This document shows positions 45,537 through 54,613 of a stretch of 64,000 nucleotides of DNA, piece by piece. Position numbers and translations under genes: made by a program. The stretch lies in NCBI GenBank assembly GCA_011390935.1, contig JAABRL010000014.1:1-64000 (forward strand), written 5' to 3'. The notes beneath the pieces are model-generated. The model searched no databases and was not told the origin of the DNA. It saw only the letters and a program-made list of their open reading frames with translations. Origin of the DNA: Gemmatimonas sp. (lineage in GTDB: Bacteria > Gemmatimonadota > Gemmatimonadetes > Gemmatimonadales > Gemmatimonadaceae). Each line of letters starts with the position of its first letter. The first letter of the stretch is position 1.

Positions 45537-46532
45537 ATGACAGACGTCCTTGCGCTCGCGACCGAGCTTCTTTCAATCGATTCCTCCACCGGCCGTGAAC
45601 GTGAGGCCGTGGATGTGGTGGCCCGCTGGCTGGTGGCGCGCGGGTGGAATGTGACCCTGCAGGAAGTGGAGCCCGGGCGCAGCAACGTCTGGGCAACACG
45701 CGCTGGCGGCGGGGTCACGCTGTCCACGCACCTGGACACGGTGCCGCCATACATTCCGCCTCGCCTGCACGATGGGCGGCTGTACGGACGCGGGGCGTGC
45801 GACGCCAAGGGCATCGCCGCCGCCATGCTCGTCGCCGCGCAGCAGCTCGCCGATGCCGGTGAGGAGCGCGTCGACCTCCTCTTCGTCGTGGGCGAGGAGA
45901 AGGGGTCGCCTGGCGCCCGTATGGCCAATCGACTGCCGGCCACCAGTCGCTGGCTCGTGAATGGTGAGCCCACCGAGAGTCGCCTCGCGAGCGGCGCCAA
46001 GGGCGCTCAGCGGGTGATCGTGCGCGTGCGTGGCCGCGAGGCGCATTCGGCGTATCCCGAGCTCGGCGCAAGCGCGCTCGATCCGCTGCTCGAACTGCTG
46101 CCACACGTGCGCACGCTCGCCTTGCCATCCGACCCGGTGCTCGGCGACACGACCTGCAACATCGGCGTGCTGCGAGCAGGCACGGAGGCCAACATCATTC
46201 CCGGCCTCGCCGAGGCCGAAATCATGATTCGGCTGGTGGGCGATGTCGCGCCGGTAAAGGCCGCGTTCGAGGCGTGGGCGGCAGGCAAAGCCGATCTGGA
46301 GTGGGGCTCGTTCATTCCGGCACAGCACTTCCACCTCATCGATGGATTTGACGTCGCGCCGGTGGCATATACCTCGGACATCCCGCTGCTCGGACGATGG
46401 GGCACACCACTGCTGTTCGGCCCCGGATCGATTCACGTGGCGCACACGCCTGACGAACACATTGCGGTCTCCGAACTGCGAGCTGCTGTTGCGTCGTACG
46501 AGCGCATCGTCCGCTCACTGCTCGACGCATGA
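45537..46532 (+). CDS. dapE: M20 deacylase, probable succinyl-diaminopimelate desuccinylase
   Basis: A 331-residue M20-family zinc peptidase. Metal and catalytic motifs: TLSTHLDTVPP (H-x-D), GRGACDAKGIAAAM, VVGEEKGSPGA and NGEPTESRLASGAKG, with a central dimerisation domain and the late His in IHVAHTPDEHI. The context of asd, lysC, dapB, dapA and dapD points to DapE, which removes succinate from N-succinyl-LL-DAP. It is shorter than E. coli DapE (about 375), and resemblance to the LysK/ArgE deacetylases leaves some doubt. The stop overlaps asd as ATGA. Confidence 0.78.
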   Translation: MTDVLALATELLSIDSSTGREREAVDVVARWLVARGWNVTLQEVEPGRSNVWATRAGGGVTLSTHLDTVPPYIPPRLHDGRLYGRGACDAKGIAAAMLVAAQQLADAGEERVDLLFVVGEEKGSPGARMANRLPATSRWLVNGEPTESRLASGAKGAQRVIVRVRGREAHSAYPELGASALDPLLELLPHVRTLALPSDPVLGDTTCNIGVLRAGTEANIIPGLAEAEIMIRLVGDVAPVKAAFEAWAAGKADLEWGSFIPAQHFHLIDGFDVAPVAYTSDIPLLGRWGTPLLFGPGSIHVAHTPDEHIAVSELRAAVASYERIVRSLLDA

Positions 46533-47632
46533 CCATGACGGCTCGCATTCCCGTTGCGGTGTTGGGCGCCACCGGTGCGGTCGGACAGGCGTTCGTGCGC
46601 CAGCTTGCCGATCATCCGTGGTTCGTGCTGGCCGAGGTCGCCGCGTCCGAGCGCTCGGCGGGCAAGACGTATCGCGAGGCCACGCGCTGGCTCGAGGGCA
46701 CACTACCCGACGACGTGGCCGGCCTGACCGTGCGCACCTGCACGCCGAGCGCGGTGCGTGCGCCCATCGTGTTCTCCGCGCTCGATTCGGGCGTGGCGGG
46801 CGATGTGGAGGCTGCCTTCGCACAGGCCGGCCGGCTCGTGCTCTCGAACGCGAAGAACTTTCGCATGCACGACGATGTACCGCTCGTGATCCCCGAGGTG
46901 AACGGTGATCACCTCTGCATGCTCGCCCGACAGCAGGCGGTGCGTGGGTGGAACGGGGCCATCGTCACCAATGCCAACTGTGCGGCCACGGTGATTGCCT
47001 CCGCGCTCGCGCCGCTGCACGCGGCGTTCGGTGTGCGACAGGTGTTGGCCGTCACCATGCAGGCCGTGTCTGGCGCAGGGTATCCTGGCGTACCGTCGCT
47101 CGACATTCTGGGCAACGTGATTCCGTACATCGGCGACGAAGAGCCGAAGATCGAGACGGAGCTGGGCAAGCTGCTCGGCCAGTTGGTCGATGGCGAGATC
47201 GTGCCCGCGCCGATCACCGTGAGTGCGCACGCCAATCGCGTGCCGGTAGAGCATGGGCACACCGTATGTCTCACGATCGGCTTCGAACGTGCGCCCACGG
47301 TTGCCGAGGCGCTCGAGGTGTTGCGCGCGTGGAAAGGGCACGCCGGCGTGGCCGGTCTGCCCTCGGCCCCGTCGCCGGCACTCGAGGTCACGGATGCTCC
47401 CGACCGCCCGCAGCCGCGCCGTGACGTGCAATGCGCTGGGGGAATGGGCGTCACCATCGGTCGCGTTCGCGAGGACGCGCTGTTGCACCTGCGTCTCGTC
47501 GCCATGGCACACAACGTCGTGCGCGGTGCAGCCGGAGGCTCTGTGCTCAACGCGGAGCTGCTCGTGGCGAGTGGCGCCGTGCATCGCGAGAGCGGCGCGC
47601 TGCAACTTGGCGCGCTCGCAGGTCGGCAATGA
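46529..47632 (+). CDS. asd: Aspartate-semialdehyde dehydrogenase (archaeal/fungal-type)
   Basis: A 367-residue enzyme that reduces aspartyl phosphate to aspartate semialdehyde. The Rossmann motif VAVLGATGAVGQAFVRQL is at the start; the catalytic Cys lies in IVTNANCAATVIASALAP (about residue 150); LSNAKNFRMHDDVPLVIPEVNGDH and QAVSGAGYPGVPSLDILGNVIPYI are typical of the archaeal/fungal-type branch rather than the E. coli type. Coupled by ATGA overlap to dapE and lysC. Confidence 0.92.
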   Translation: MTMTARIPVAVLGATGAVGQAFVRQLADHPWFVLAEVAASERSAGKTYREATRWLEGTLPDDVAGLTVRTCTPSAVRAPIVFSALDSGVAGDVEAAFAQAGRLVLSNAKNFRMHDDVPLVIPEVNGDHLCMLARQQAVRGWNGAIVTNANCAATVIASALAPLHAAFGVRQVLAVTMQAVSGAGYPGVPSLDILGNVIPYIGDEEPKIETELGKLLGQLVDGEIVPAPITVSAHANRVPVEHGHTVCLTIGFERAPTVAEALEVLRAWKGHAGVAGLPSAPSPALEVTDAPDRPQPRRDVQCAGGMGVTIGRVREDALLHLRLVAMAHNVVRGAAGGSVLNAELLVASGAVHRESGALQLGALAGRQ

Positions 47633-48984
47633 TCGTCTGCAAGTTCGGCGGCACGTCGGTCGCTGATGGTGCCGCGATCGCGCGCGCGGCCGCGATTGTT
47701 GCAGGCAAGCGGGATCGACAGCCGGTGGTCGTCGTTTCGGCGCTTGGTGGCGCCACGAACGACCTGCTCGATGTCGCGCAGCGGGCGGCCAATGGCAACC
47801 TGCTCGTTGCACTCTCCATCGTGGAGTCGCTGCGACAACGGCATCTCACGACCACGGCCACGCTGCTCGACGGGTCGCCTGAGCGCGACGACGTCGAGGC
47901 CGAGGTCAGTGCCGGACTTGATGAGTTGGCGCATCTGGCGGAGGCGCTAAGTACGCTCGGCTTTGTCACACCACGCTCGCTCGACTCGGTCGCAGCGATT
48001 GGCGAACTGCTCAGCTCGCGCATCGTCGCCGCGGCGTTCCGTCATCGTGGACTCGACGCCGAGTGGGTGGACGCACGCGACGTCACCATCACCGACGACA
48101 ACTTCACCCGTGCCGCGCCCGATCTTCCACGCATCGCTGCGGCCACACGTGAACGATTGCGTCCCATCGTGCAGGCGGGGCGCGTTCCGGTCGTGGGTGG
48201 GTTCGTGGGCGCGACGCCGAGCCACATCACCACCACACTCGGCCGCGGTGGCTCCGACTACTCCGCCTCGTTGCTCGGTGCCGCGCTCGAAGCCGAGGCG
48301 ATCGAGATCTGGACCGACGTGGACGGTATGCTCACCGCCGATCCGCGGCTCATTCCGACCGCGCGCCTCATCGACCGCATCCGCTTCGATGAAGCGGCCG
48401 AGCTGGCAGCGTTCGGCGCGAAGGTGCTGCACCCCAGCACGATCGCGCCGGCGGTGCAGCGGGGGATTCCCGTCTACGTGTTCAATTCGCGCCGCCCCGA
48501 GGGCACCGGCACCATGATCACGTTCGACGCGCCGCGATATCCGGTGCGCGCACTCGCCGGCAAACGGGACAAAACGCTGGTGAAGCTGCGTTCGGCGCGC
48601 ATGCTGCTCGCACACGGATTCCTTGGCGCCGTGTTCGCGGTGTTCGATCGGCACCGTACCTCGATCGACGTGGTCACGACGTCGGAAGTCTCGGTGTCTG
48701 TCACGCTCGATGATGCGTCGAACCTCGAGGCCATCGTCGCTGATCTCTCGGCGTTCGGCGATGTCTCGGTGGAACAGCATCGCGGCCTCGTGGCCATCGT
48801 GGGTGCTGGGCTGTCCGATGGCGCGCAAACGATGGCGCAGGCGCTTGGCGCACTCGGCGACATCAAGGTGCACATGGCCTCACTCAGCGCCACGGGGCTC
48901 AACTTCACGCTTGTGCTCGACGACGCGCAGGTCAACCCGGCCCTGCAGCGATTACATGCCACGTTCTTTCCGGAGCCTGCATGA
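47629..48984 (+). CDS. lysC: Aspartate kinase
   Basis: About 451 residues, a single-function aspartokinase that phosphorylates aspartate. The kinase domain starts MIVCKFGGTSVADGAAIARA and has GGFVGATPSHITTTLGRGGSDYSA and EIWTDVDGMLTADPR. Two ACT domains at the C-terminus (about 310-450) probably bind lysine or threonine for feedback control. ATG 47629 overlaps the asd stop; the track ORF starts out of phase inside asd. Confidence 0.94.
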   Translation: MIVCKFGGTSVADGAAIARAAAIVAGKRDRQPVVVVSALGGATNDLLDVAQRAANGNLLVALSIVESLRQRHLTTTATLLDGSPERDDVEAEVSAGLDELAHLAEALSTLGFVTPRSLDSVAAIGELLSSRIVAAAFRHRGLDAEWVDARDVTITDDNFTRAAPDLPRIAAATRERLRPIVQAGRVPVVGGFVGATPSHITTTLGRGGSDYSASLLGAALEAEAIEIWTDVDGMLTADPRLIPTARLIDRIRFDEAAELAAFGAKVLHPSTIAPAVQRGIPVYVFNSRRPEGTGTMITFDAPRYPVRALAGKRDKTLVKLRSARMLLAHGFLGAVFAVFDRHRTSIDVVTTSEVSVSVTLDDASNLEAIVADLSAFGDVSVEQHRGLVAIVGAGLSDGAQTMAQALGALGDIKVHMASLSATGLNFTLVLDDAQVNPALQRLHATFFPEPA

Positions 48985-49703
48985 CCGCCGTTCGCGTGGC
49001 ACTCATTGGCATGGGACGCATGGGACGCGCCATCGACGCGCTGGCGACCGAGCACGACTGCACGATCGTGGCGCGGCTCGATCGCGTTCGGGTCGCCCGC
49101 GAGGGGATCACGCGCGAAACGCTCGGTGGTGCCGACGTTGCGATCGAGTTCAGCGTGCCGGATGCGGCGCTCGGCAATGCGACGGCCTGCTTGCGTGCCG
49201 GTGTGCCGGTCGTGATCGGCACCACCGGTTGGCTCGATCAGCTGGATGTGCTGCACGAGACATTGCGCGAGACCAAAGGGCGTGCGCTCTGGGCGCCCAA
49301 CTTTTCGCCCGGGGTGCAACTCATGCTCGCACTGGTCGAGGTCGCGGGACGGCTGTTCCGCCACGCGCCGTCGTTTGATGCGCATCTCGTCGAGACGCAT
49401 CACACCGCCAAACTCGACGCACCGTCCGGAACAGCGATCGCTGTGCAGGCGCGTACGGAGCGAGCACTCGGTCGTGCCGTGCCGATCACGAGCATTCGCG
49501 CGGGCTCCGTGCCGGGCACCCACGAGCTGCTGCTCGACGCACCCTTCGAAAGTGTGGCGATCACCCACACGGCGCGTGATCGACGTGTCTTTGCCGATGG
49601 TGCGCTGGCCGCTGCGCGATGGCTCGGGGCGACCTCTCGCCCCGGGCTGCACAGTATGCGTGACGTGCTCGGTCTCGGTCTCACACAGGAAGGCTCCGAA
49701 TGA
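48981..49703 (+). CDS. dapB: 4-hydroxy-tetrahydrodipicolinate reductase
   Basis: A 240-residue NAD(P)H-dependent reductase. N-terminal VALIGMGRMGRAIDALA, VVIGTTGWLD and the substrate site DAHLVETHHTAKLDAPSGTA, with the catalytic His and Lys. Slightly shorter than E. coli DapB (273). ATGA overlaps at both ends place it firmly in the lysine operon. Confidence 0.93.
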   Translation: MTAVRVALIGMGRMGRAIDALATEHDCTIVARLDRVRVAREGITRETLGGADVAIEFSVPDAALGNATACLRAGVPVVIGTTGWLDQLDVLHETLRETKGRALWAPNFSPGVQLMLALVEVAGRLFRHAPSFDAHLVETHHTAKLDAPSGTAIAVQARTERALGRAVPITSIRAGSVPGTHELLLDAPFESVAITHTARDRRVFADGALAAARWLGATSRPGLHSMRDVLGLGLTQEGSE

Positions 49704-50629
49704 CAACAGCCCTTCGCGGGTGCGGCACCGCTCTCATCACACCGTTTACCCCTGATGGCGCGGTCGACGAACCGGCGGTGCGCAATCTCGTCTCTCGTCA
49801 ACTCGAGGCGGGTATCGACTTCCTCGTGCCGTGCGGGTCCACGGGGGAAGCGGCCACGCTCTCGATCGAGGAGCACGTGCGTGTCGTGCAACTTACCGTC
49901 GAGGTCGTGAACGGGAGGGTGCCCGTGATCGCCGGCGCCGGCGCGAGTGACACGGCGCGTGCGATCGCGCTCGCCAAGGGGTGTGCCTCCGTCGGGGCCA
50001 CGCAGTTGCTCGTGGTGTCCCCCATGTACAACAAGCCGCCGCAGCGCGGTCTGCTGGCGCACTTTCGTGCCGTGGCAGATGCGGCCGGATTGCCTGTGAT
50101 CTTGTATAACGTCCCCGGGCGAACGGGCGGCAACATCGATGCGGACACCGTGCTCGAACTCGCGCAGGATGCGCGATTCGTTGCCGTGAAGGAAGCGTCG
50201 GGTCGGCTCGAGCAGATCGATGCGATCCTTGCAGCACGCCGTGACGCGTTCGGTGTGCTCGCCGGCGATGACGCGCTCACGTTGCCCATCATGGCGCTCG
50301 GTGGGGACGGCGTGATCTCCGTGGTGTCCAATCTGTTCCCCGCGGCCATGGTGGCCCTCACGCGCGCCGTCGCGCGTGGCGACCTGAAGCAGGCGCGTGT
50401 GCTGCACCGCGCACTGCGCCCCATCTTCGCGGCCGCGTTCATCGACTCCAATCCGATGCCCGTGAAGTCGGCGTTGGCGGCCGACGCGCTCGTACACGAC
50501 GTGCTGCGACTCCCGCTCGTGTCGCTTGGCGGCGCACATCGCGATACCCTGCTCGCTGCCATGGCGGCCGTGCGATCAACGCTGGTGTCGATGGATCTGG
50601 CCAGCCGCACACCCGATCCGCTCGACTGA
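49700..50629 (+). CDS. dapA: 4-hydroxy-tetrahydrodipicolinate synthase
   Basis: A 309-residue aldolase-type TIM barrel joining pyruvate and aspartate semialdehyde. LITPFTPDGAVDEPAVRNLV at the start, PCGSTGEAATLS, VSPMYNKPPQRGLLAHFRAVA, the catalytic Tyr in VILYNVPGRTG and the Schiff-base Lys in FVAVKEASGRLEQ. Coupled to dapB by ATGA. Confidence 0.95.
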   Translation: MTTALRGCGTALITPFTPDGAVDEPAVRNLVSRQLEAGIDFLVPCGSTGEAATLSIEEHVRVVQLTVEVVNGRVPVIAGAGASDTARAIALAKGCASVGATQLLVVSPMYNKPPQRGLLAHFRAVADAAGLPVILYNVPGRTGGNIDADTVLELAQDARFVAVKEASGRLEQIDAILAARRDAFGVLAGDDALTLPIMALGGDGVISVVSNLFPAAMVALTRAVARGDLKQARVLHRALRPIFAAAFIDSNPMPVKSALAADALVHDVLRLPLVSLGGAHRDTLLAAMAAVRSTLVSMDLASRTPDPLD

Positions 50630-50648
50630 CTCACTACCGAAAATTCCG

Positions 50649-51506
50649 ATGGCGTTCACGCTCGCAGAACTCGAAGCACGACTTTCACACCCCGATCTGC
50701 TCGACGGTGGTGTCACCTTGGCGCACGATGCCAGCAGCCTGTTCGATCACTTTCTCGTTCGTGTCGAATCCGGCGAGGTGCGCGCGGCGCGGCGCGACGA
50801 ACATGGCCGTTGGCACGCCGTGCCGTGGGTGAAGCGTGGCATCCTGCTGGGTTTCCGCATCGGGCGCGTTGTCGAGATGGGGTCCGAAAGCACCGGACTC
50901 AATCACTTTCTCGACAAGCACACGTTCCCGGTGCGCGAGTTTCGCCTTGAACACGGCGTGCGCATCGTGCCGGGTGGGTCGGCGGTGCGTCGTGGTGCGC
51001 ACCTGTCACCGGGCGTGGTGTGCATGCCGCCCATGTACGTGAACGTGGGCGCCTTCGTGGGCGCCGGCACCATGATCGATTCGCACGCGCTCGTGGGCTC
51101 GTGTGCGCAGATCGGGGAGCGCGTGCATCTCAGTGCCGCCGCGCAGATCGGCGGCGTACTCGAGCCGATCAATGCGTCACCCGTGATCATCGAGAACGAT
51201 GTGATCGTGGGTGGCAACTGCGGCGTGTACGAGGGCACGGTGGTGCGTGAGCGCGCCGTGCTTGGCGCTGGCGTCATCCTCACGCGCGGCACGCCGGTGT
51301 ACGATCTGGTAAAGGAAACGGTGCACCGCGCCACGGCCGATGCGCCGCTCGAGATTCCAGCGGGCGCCGTGGTGGTGCCCGGCGCGCGCCGTGTGTCGAG
51401 CGGCTGGGGGGCGGAGCAGGGGATCGCCCTGCAGACGCCAGTGATCGTGAAGTATCGCGACGAGAAGACCGACGCGGCCACCGCACTCGAAGCCTGGCTG
51501 CGGTGA
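50649..51506 (+). CDS. dapD: Tetrahydrodipicolinate N-succinyltransferase
   Basis: About 285 residues. A left-handed beta-helix acyltransferase using succinyl-CoA. The hexapeptide region runs from VRIVPGGSAVRRGAHLSPGVVCMPPMYVN through GAGTMIDSHALVGSCAQIGERVHLSAAAQIGGVLEP to VIVGGNCGVYEGTVV. It defines the succinylase branch and fits the nearby dapE. ATG 50649 is 19 nt after dapA; the track ORF starts earlier, out of phase, within dapA. Confidence 0.94.
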   Translation: MAFTLAELEARLSHPDLLDGGVTLAHDASSLFDHFLVRVESGEVRAARRDEHGRWHAVPWVKRGILLGFRIGRVVEMGSESTGLNHFLDKHTFPVREFRLEHGVRIVPGGSAVRRGAHLSPGVVCMPPMYVNVGAFVGAGTMIDSHALVGSCAQIGERVHLSAAAQIGGVLEPINASPVIIENDVIVGGNCGVYEGTVVRERAVLGAGVILTRGTPVYDLVKETVHRATADAPLEIPAGAVVVPGARRVSSGWGAEQGIALQTPVIVKYRDEKTDAATALEAWLR

Positions 51507-53503
51507 CCGTGTCGCTGCGCGTGTCCGGCACGGTGCGCGTGCCCGGTGACAAGTCCATCAGTCATCGCGCCCTGCTCATCACCGCCATCGCGGGCGGCGA
51601 GGCGCGTGTACGCGACATCCTGCCCAGCGCCGATGTGCACGCCACCGCGCGTGTGCTGCGCGCGCTCGGCATTCCCGTGCCGGCGCTCACCTCGGAACTG
51701 GTGCTGCGCAGCGCCGGACTGGCGGCCTTGCGCACGCCGACCGAATGGCTCGACTGCGGCAACAGCGGCACCACCACTCGCCTCATGGCCGGCGTGGTCG
51801 CGGGGCGTGCTGGGCTCACCGGCACCTTCGTGGGTGACGCGAGTCTGAGCCGCCGCCCCATGCAGCGCATCGCGCGTCCGCTGTCGCAGATGGGCGCCGA
51901 GTTCACCTTCGAGCGCGGCGATGGCCTGCCCATGCAGGTGCGTGGTGCCGCGCTGCAAGGCATCTCGTGGCGCAGCGAACACGCCAGCGCCCAGATCAAG
52001 AGCGCGATCCTGCTGGCCGCGGTGAGCAGTGGCGTGGAGGCGACGGTGTATGAACCCACGCGCTCGCGCGATCACACTGAACGCATGCTCTCGGCATGTG
52101 GCGCCACGGTGGAGGTGCTCCCCGATGGTGCACGCGTGATGGCCGGTGCCTCGTTGCGGGCGGTCGATGTGGACGTGCCGGCCGATCCGTCATCGGCCGC
52201 GTTCTTCGTGGCCCTCGCGGCGCTGGCACACGGCGGCGAACTCGTGCTTCCCGATGTGTGCCTCAATCCCACGCGCACGGGCGGCTTCGACATTCTGCAA
52301 CGCATGGGCGTGCAGTTGCGCGTGGATCACGAACGCGTGGTCGGCGGCGAAACGATCGGCACGTTGGTGGTGGCACCGAATACGCTCGTGGCCACGAGCG
52401 TGCGCGGGGATGAAGTCGCCCGCGCCATTGACGAACTGCCGCTGGTTGCGTGCGTCGCCGCGCGCGCTGTGGGCGAAACGCGCATCACGGACGCCTCGGA
52501 GCTCCGCGTGAAGGAGAGCGATCGCATCTCCGCCGTGGTGGCGAACCTGCGCGCCATCGGCGTCGATGCCGAAGAACTTCCCGATGGCCTCGTGGTCCGC
52601 GGCAGCGATCAGCCACTCGCCGGCCACGTGATCACCCATGGCGATCACCGACTCGCCATGGCATTCGGCATTCTGGGTGCGGTCCCCGGCAATACGATCA
52701 CCATCGACGATCCCGCGTGCGTGGATGTGTCGTTCCCCGGCTTCTGGGACACGCTCGCGCGCGCGACGCAGGCCCGCGCACCCGCCGGTACATCGACCGA
52801 TGCCGCGTCGAATGCACTGCGTCGCCTGATCGTGGCCATCGACGGCCCCGCCGCGTCCGGCAAGTCGAGCACGTCCCAGTGGGTCGCCAAGCGGCTCGGC
52901 ATTCGCCACGTGGACTCGGGCGCCTTCTACCGGGCGCTCACCGCGCTGGCGGTGCGCAGCGGCCTCGCCCCCGAGCAGTGGACCGAGACCGGGGTGCTCG
53001 CCGAGGCGGGGCGTGTGTCGCTCGGTCTCACGGAGCGTTCGGTCGTACCGCTCGTGGACGGGGAGCGCCATGAGGAGGAGTTGCGCGGTGCGGCCGTCAC
53101 CGCGCAGGTGTCGCGCGTGGCCGTGATGCCCGCCGTACGCGCCTGGGTGAACGATCGCGTGCGCGAGGCGGGCGCGAGCACGGACGTCGTGGTCGATGGC
53201 CGCGATATCGGCACCACGGTGTTTCCTGACGCGCCGCTCAAGATCTTTCTCATTGCCGATCCCTGGGAACGCGCACGGCGTCGGCTGGTGCAGCGACTCG
53301 AGCGCAAGCCCACCGACAGCGAAATCGCGGTGGAGACCGAGGAGCTTGTGGCCCGCGATGCGCGCGATGCCACGCAGAGCCGGCCCGATCCGTCGGCGAT
53401 CACGATCGACACCACCTCACTCACGCAGGAAGAGCAGGTCGAGCGTATCGTGGCGCTCGCGGAGGCGGTAAGGGGGCGCCCGCATCCCCCCTCGACATCC
53501 TGA
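51503..53503 (+). CDS. aroA-cmk: Fused EPSP synthase - cytidylate kinase
   Basis: A 666-residue fusion. Residues about 1-430 are EPSP synthase, which joins shikimate-3-phosphate and PEP: GTVRVPGDKSISHRALLITA, WLDCGNSGTTTRLMAGV, the VKESDRISAVVANL segment and GDHRLAMAFGILG. After a short linker, residues about 443-666 are CMP/dCMP kinase: LIVAIDGPAASGKSSTSQWV (P-loop), HVDSGAFYRALT, VVVDGRDIGTTVFPDAPLKIFL and the RPDPSAITIDTTSLT end. The GTG start overlaps dapD. rpsA, the usual neighbour of cmk, is the next + strand gene. Confidence 0.95.
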   Translation: MTVSLRVSGTVRVPGDKSISHRALLITAIAGGEARVRDILPSADVHATARVLRALGIPVPALTSELVLRSAGLAALRTPTEWLDCGNSGTTTRLMAGVVAGRAGLTGTFVGDASLSRRPMQRIARPLSQMGAEFTFERGDGLPMQVRGAALQGISWRSEHASAQIKSAILLAAVSSGVEATVYEPTRSRDHTERMLSACGATVEVLPDGARVMAGASLRAVDVDVPADPSSAAFFVALAALAHGGELVLPDVCLNPTRTGGFDILQRMGVQLRVDHERVVGGETIGTLVVAPNTLVATSVRGDEVARAIDELPLVACVAARAVGETRITDASELRVKESDRISAVVANLRAIGVDAEELPDGLVVRGSDQPLAGHVITHGDHRLAMAFGILGAVPGNTITIDDPACVDVSFPGFWDTLARATQARAPAGTSTDAASNALRRLIVAIDGPAASGKSSTSQWVAKRLGIRHVDSGAFYRALTALAVRSGLAPEQWTETGVLAEAGRVSLGLTERSVVPLVDGERHEEELRGAAVTAQVSRVAVMPAVRAWVNDRVREAGASTDVVVDGRDIGTTVFPDAPLKIFLIADPWERARRRLVQRLERKPTDSEIAVETEELVARDARDATQSRPDPSAITIDTTSLTQEEQVERIVALAEAVRGRPHPPSTS

Positions 53504-53520
53504 TCGAGACGGGAACGGCA

Positions 53521-54408
53521 TCACGGCTTCAACCAGATCACCAGCGCACCGCAGTTCGCATTGCTGGCCCGATTGAACTCCGCGGGGAGCTGCGACACCG
53601 TGTAGAACTCGATGCCCTCGATCGTGGCCGGGTCGATGAGATCGATGTCGTACAGCTGCTCGCCGGGTTCTCCGCGGTAGCGAAGCACGTTGTTCACGCT
53701 CACCTGCACATAACACGCGGCGGGTGCGCCGCGCGCCATGTCGATCCCGTCGCCGCGCGGTTTGCCGCGCAGACTCGTGTCCCCACGCCCCGACGCCATC
53801 GCCGTGCGTCCCGGCGCGTACCCGATGGGGCGAAGGCCGGGCATGCGCCGCGCCAGGATCGTCGACAGCGCGCGTCCACCGTGCGCCTCGAGTTCATCGG
53901 CGGTGATGAACCGGCCGAGTCCCACGCGCCGTCTCGCCTCGAAGTCGGGCAGGTTGAGGCTACCGCGCCGCGCGGTGGCGGACACTTCGACGGTGGCCAG
54001 CTCCGGTATCGCGGACAAGCGGATCTCCAGCATATTGGCGCCGTCCGCCCTGACCTCGATGCGTTCGTCGGCGACGGCGAACCCGATGGCTCGCACCGAG
54101 AGGCGCTGCGGACCGAGCGGCACGGCCTCGAATGCGAAACGACCGAGACTGTCTGACCGGGTGACCAGTCCCGCGTCACCGATCGTCACGAGGGCGTTCG
54201 CGACCGCCTGCTGTGCGGCGTCGGCACGGAGGATCCGGCCGGACAGCGCTCGGGTGGCCGCGGTGGAGGGCGGTTGCGCACGTGCCGGCTGCGACGCGAT
54301 GAGGCCGAGGGCCAGCGTGACGCACCACCGGGCCCGGGCTCGCGGTCGCGCCGCGCGCCGAGACCCTGCGTGCCACCCGCAAATAAGCCGAACAATCCCG
54401 CGAGGCAT
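53521..54408 (-). CDS. Secreted carboxypeptidase-regulatory-like / TonB-plug protein without barrel
   Basis: About 295 residues on the - strand. The signal peptide ends LGLIASQPARAQ. Then comes a beta-sandwich of the carboxypeptidase regulatory type (LSGRILRADAAQQAVANALVTIGDA...DSLGRFAFEAVPLGPQRLSVRAIGF), and a plug-like domain (FITADELEAHGGRALSTILARRMPGL, IDMARGAPAACYVQVSVNN, IEGIEFYTVSQLPAEFNR). It stops there, with no outer-membrane barrel. ATG 54408 is chosen over 54483 because GGAAGG precedes it and it gives a proper signal peptide. Such plug-only proteins are common in this kind of genome; role unknown. Confidence 0.75.
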   Translation of the reverse strand: MPRGIVRLICGWHAGSRRAARPRARARWCVTLALGLIASQPARAQPPSTAATRALSGRILRADAAQQAVANALVTIGDAGLVTRSDSLGRFAFEAVPLGPQRLSVRAIGFAVADERIEVRADGANMLEIRLSAIPELATVEVSATARRGSLNLPDFEARRRVGLGRFITADELEAHGGRALSTILARRMPGLRPIGYAPGRTAMASGRGDTSLRGKPRGDGIDMARGAPAACYVQVSVNNVLRYRGEPGEQLYDIDLIDPATIEGIEFYTVSQLPAEFNRASNANCGALVIWLKP

Positions 54409-54482
54409 ACTGCACCTTCCCGCATCGGTGGCGGCCGGAACCCTCCGGCGCAGAATCACTCCCCGCCGCCACCCCGTCAACA

Positions 54483-54511
54483 TTGCCCCCCGCCTTCGGC
54501 CCCACTACGTT
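54483..54511 (+). promoter_or_regulatory. Promoter for rpsA
   Basis: TTGCCC at 54483-54488, a 17-bp spacer and TACGTT at 54506-54511. It would give a leader of about 95 nt before ATG 54614. Confidence 0.45.
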
Positions 54512-54613
54512 TTACAGTTCCCCCGGACCGTCCGCCGTTTTGGATGGCTCCGGATCCGTTACCCCCAACCTCGGCGCGGCGAGCCAGCCTCCGCGTATGG
54601 AGCTTTTTCAGTT

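Noticed and set aside
53738-54613. 292-codon N-terminal extension of S1
   Set aside because: It is antisense to the plug-domain gene and covers the rpsA promoter; S1 begins at ATG 54614.
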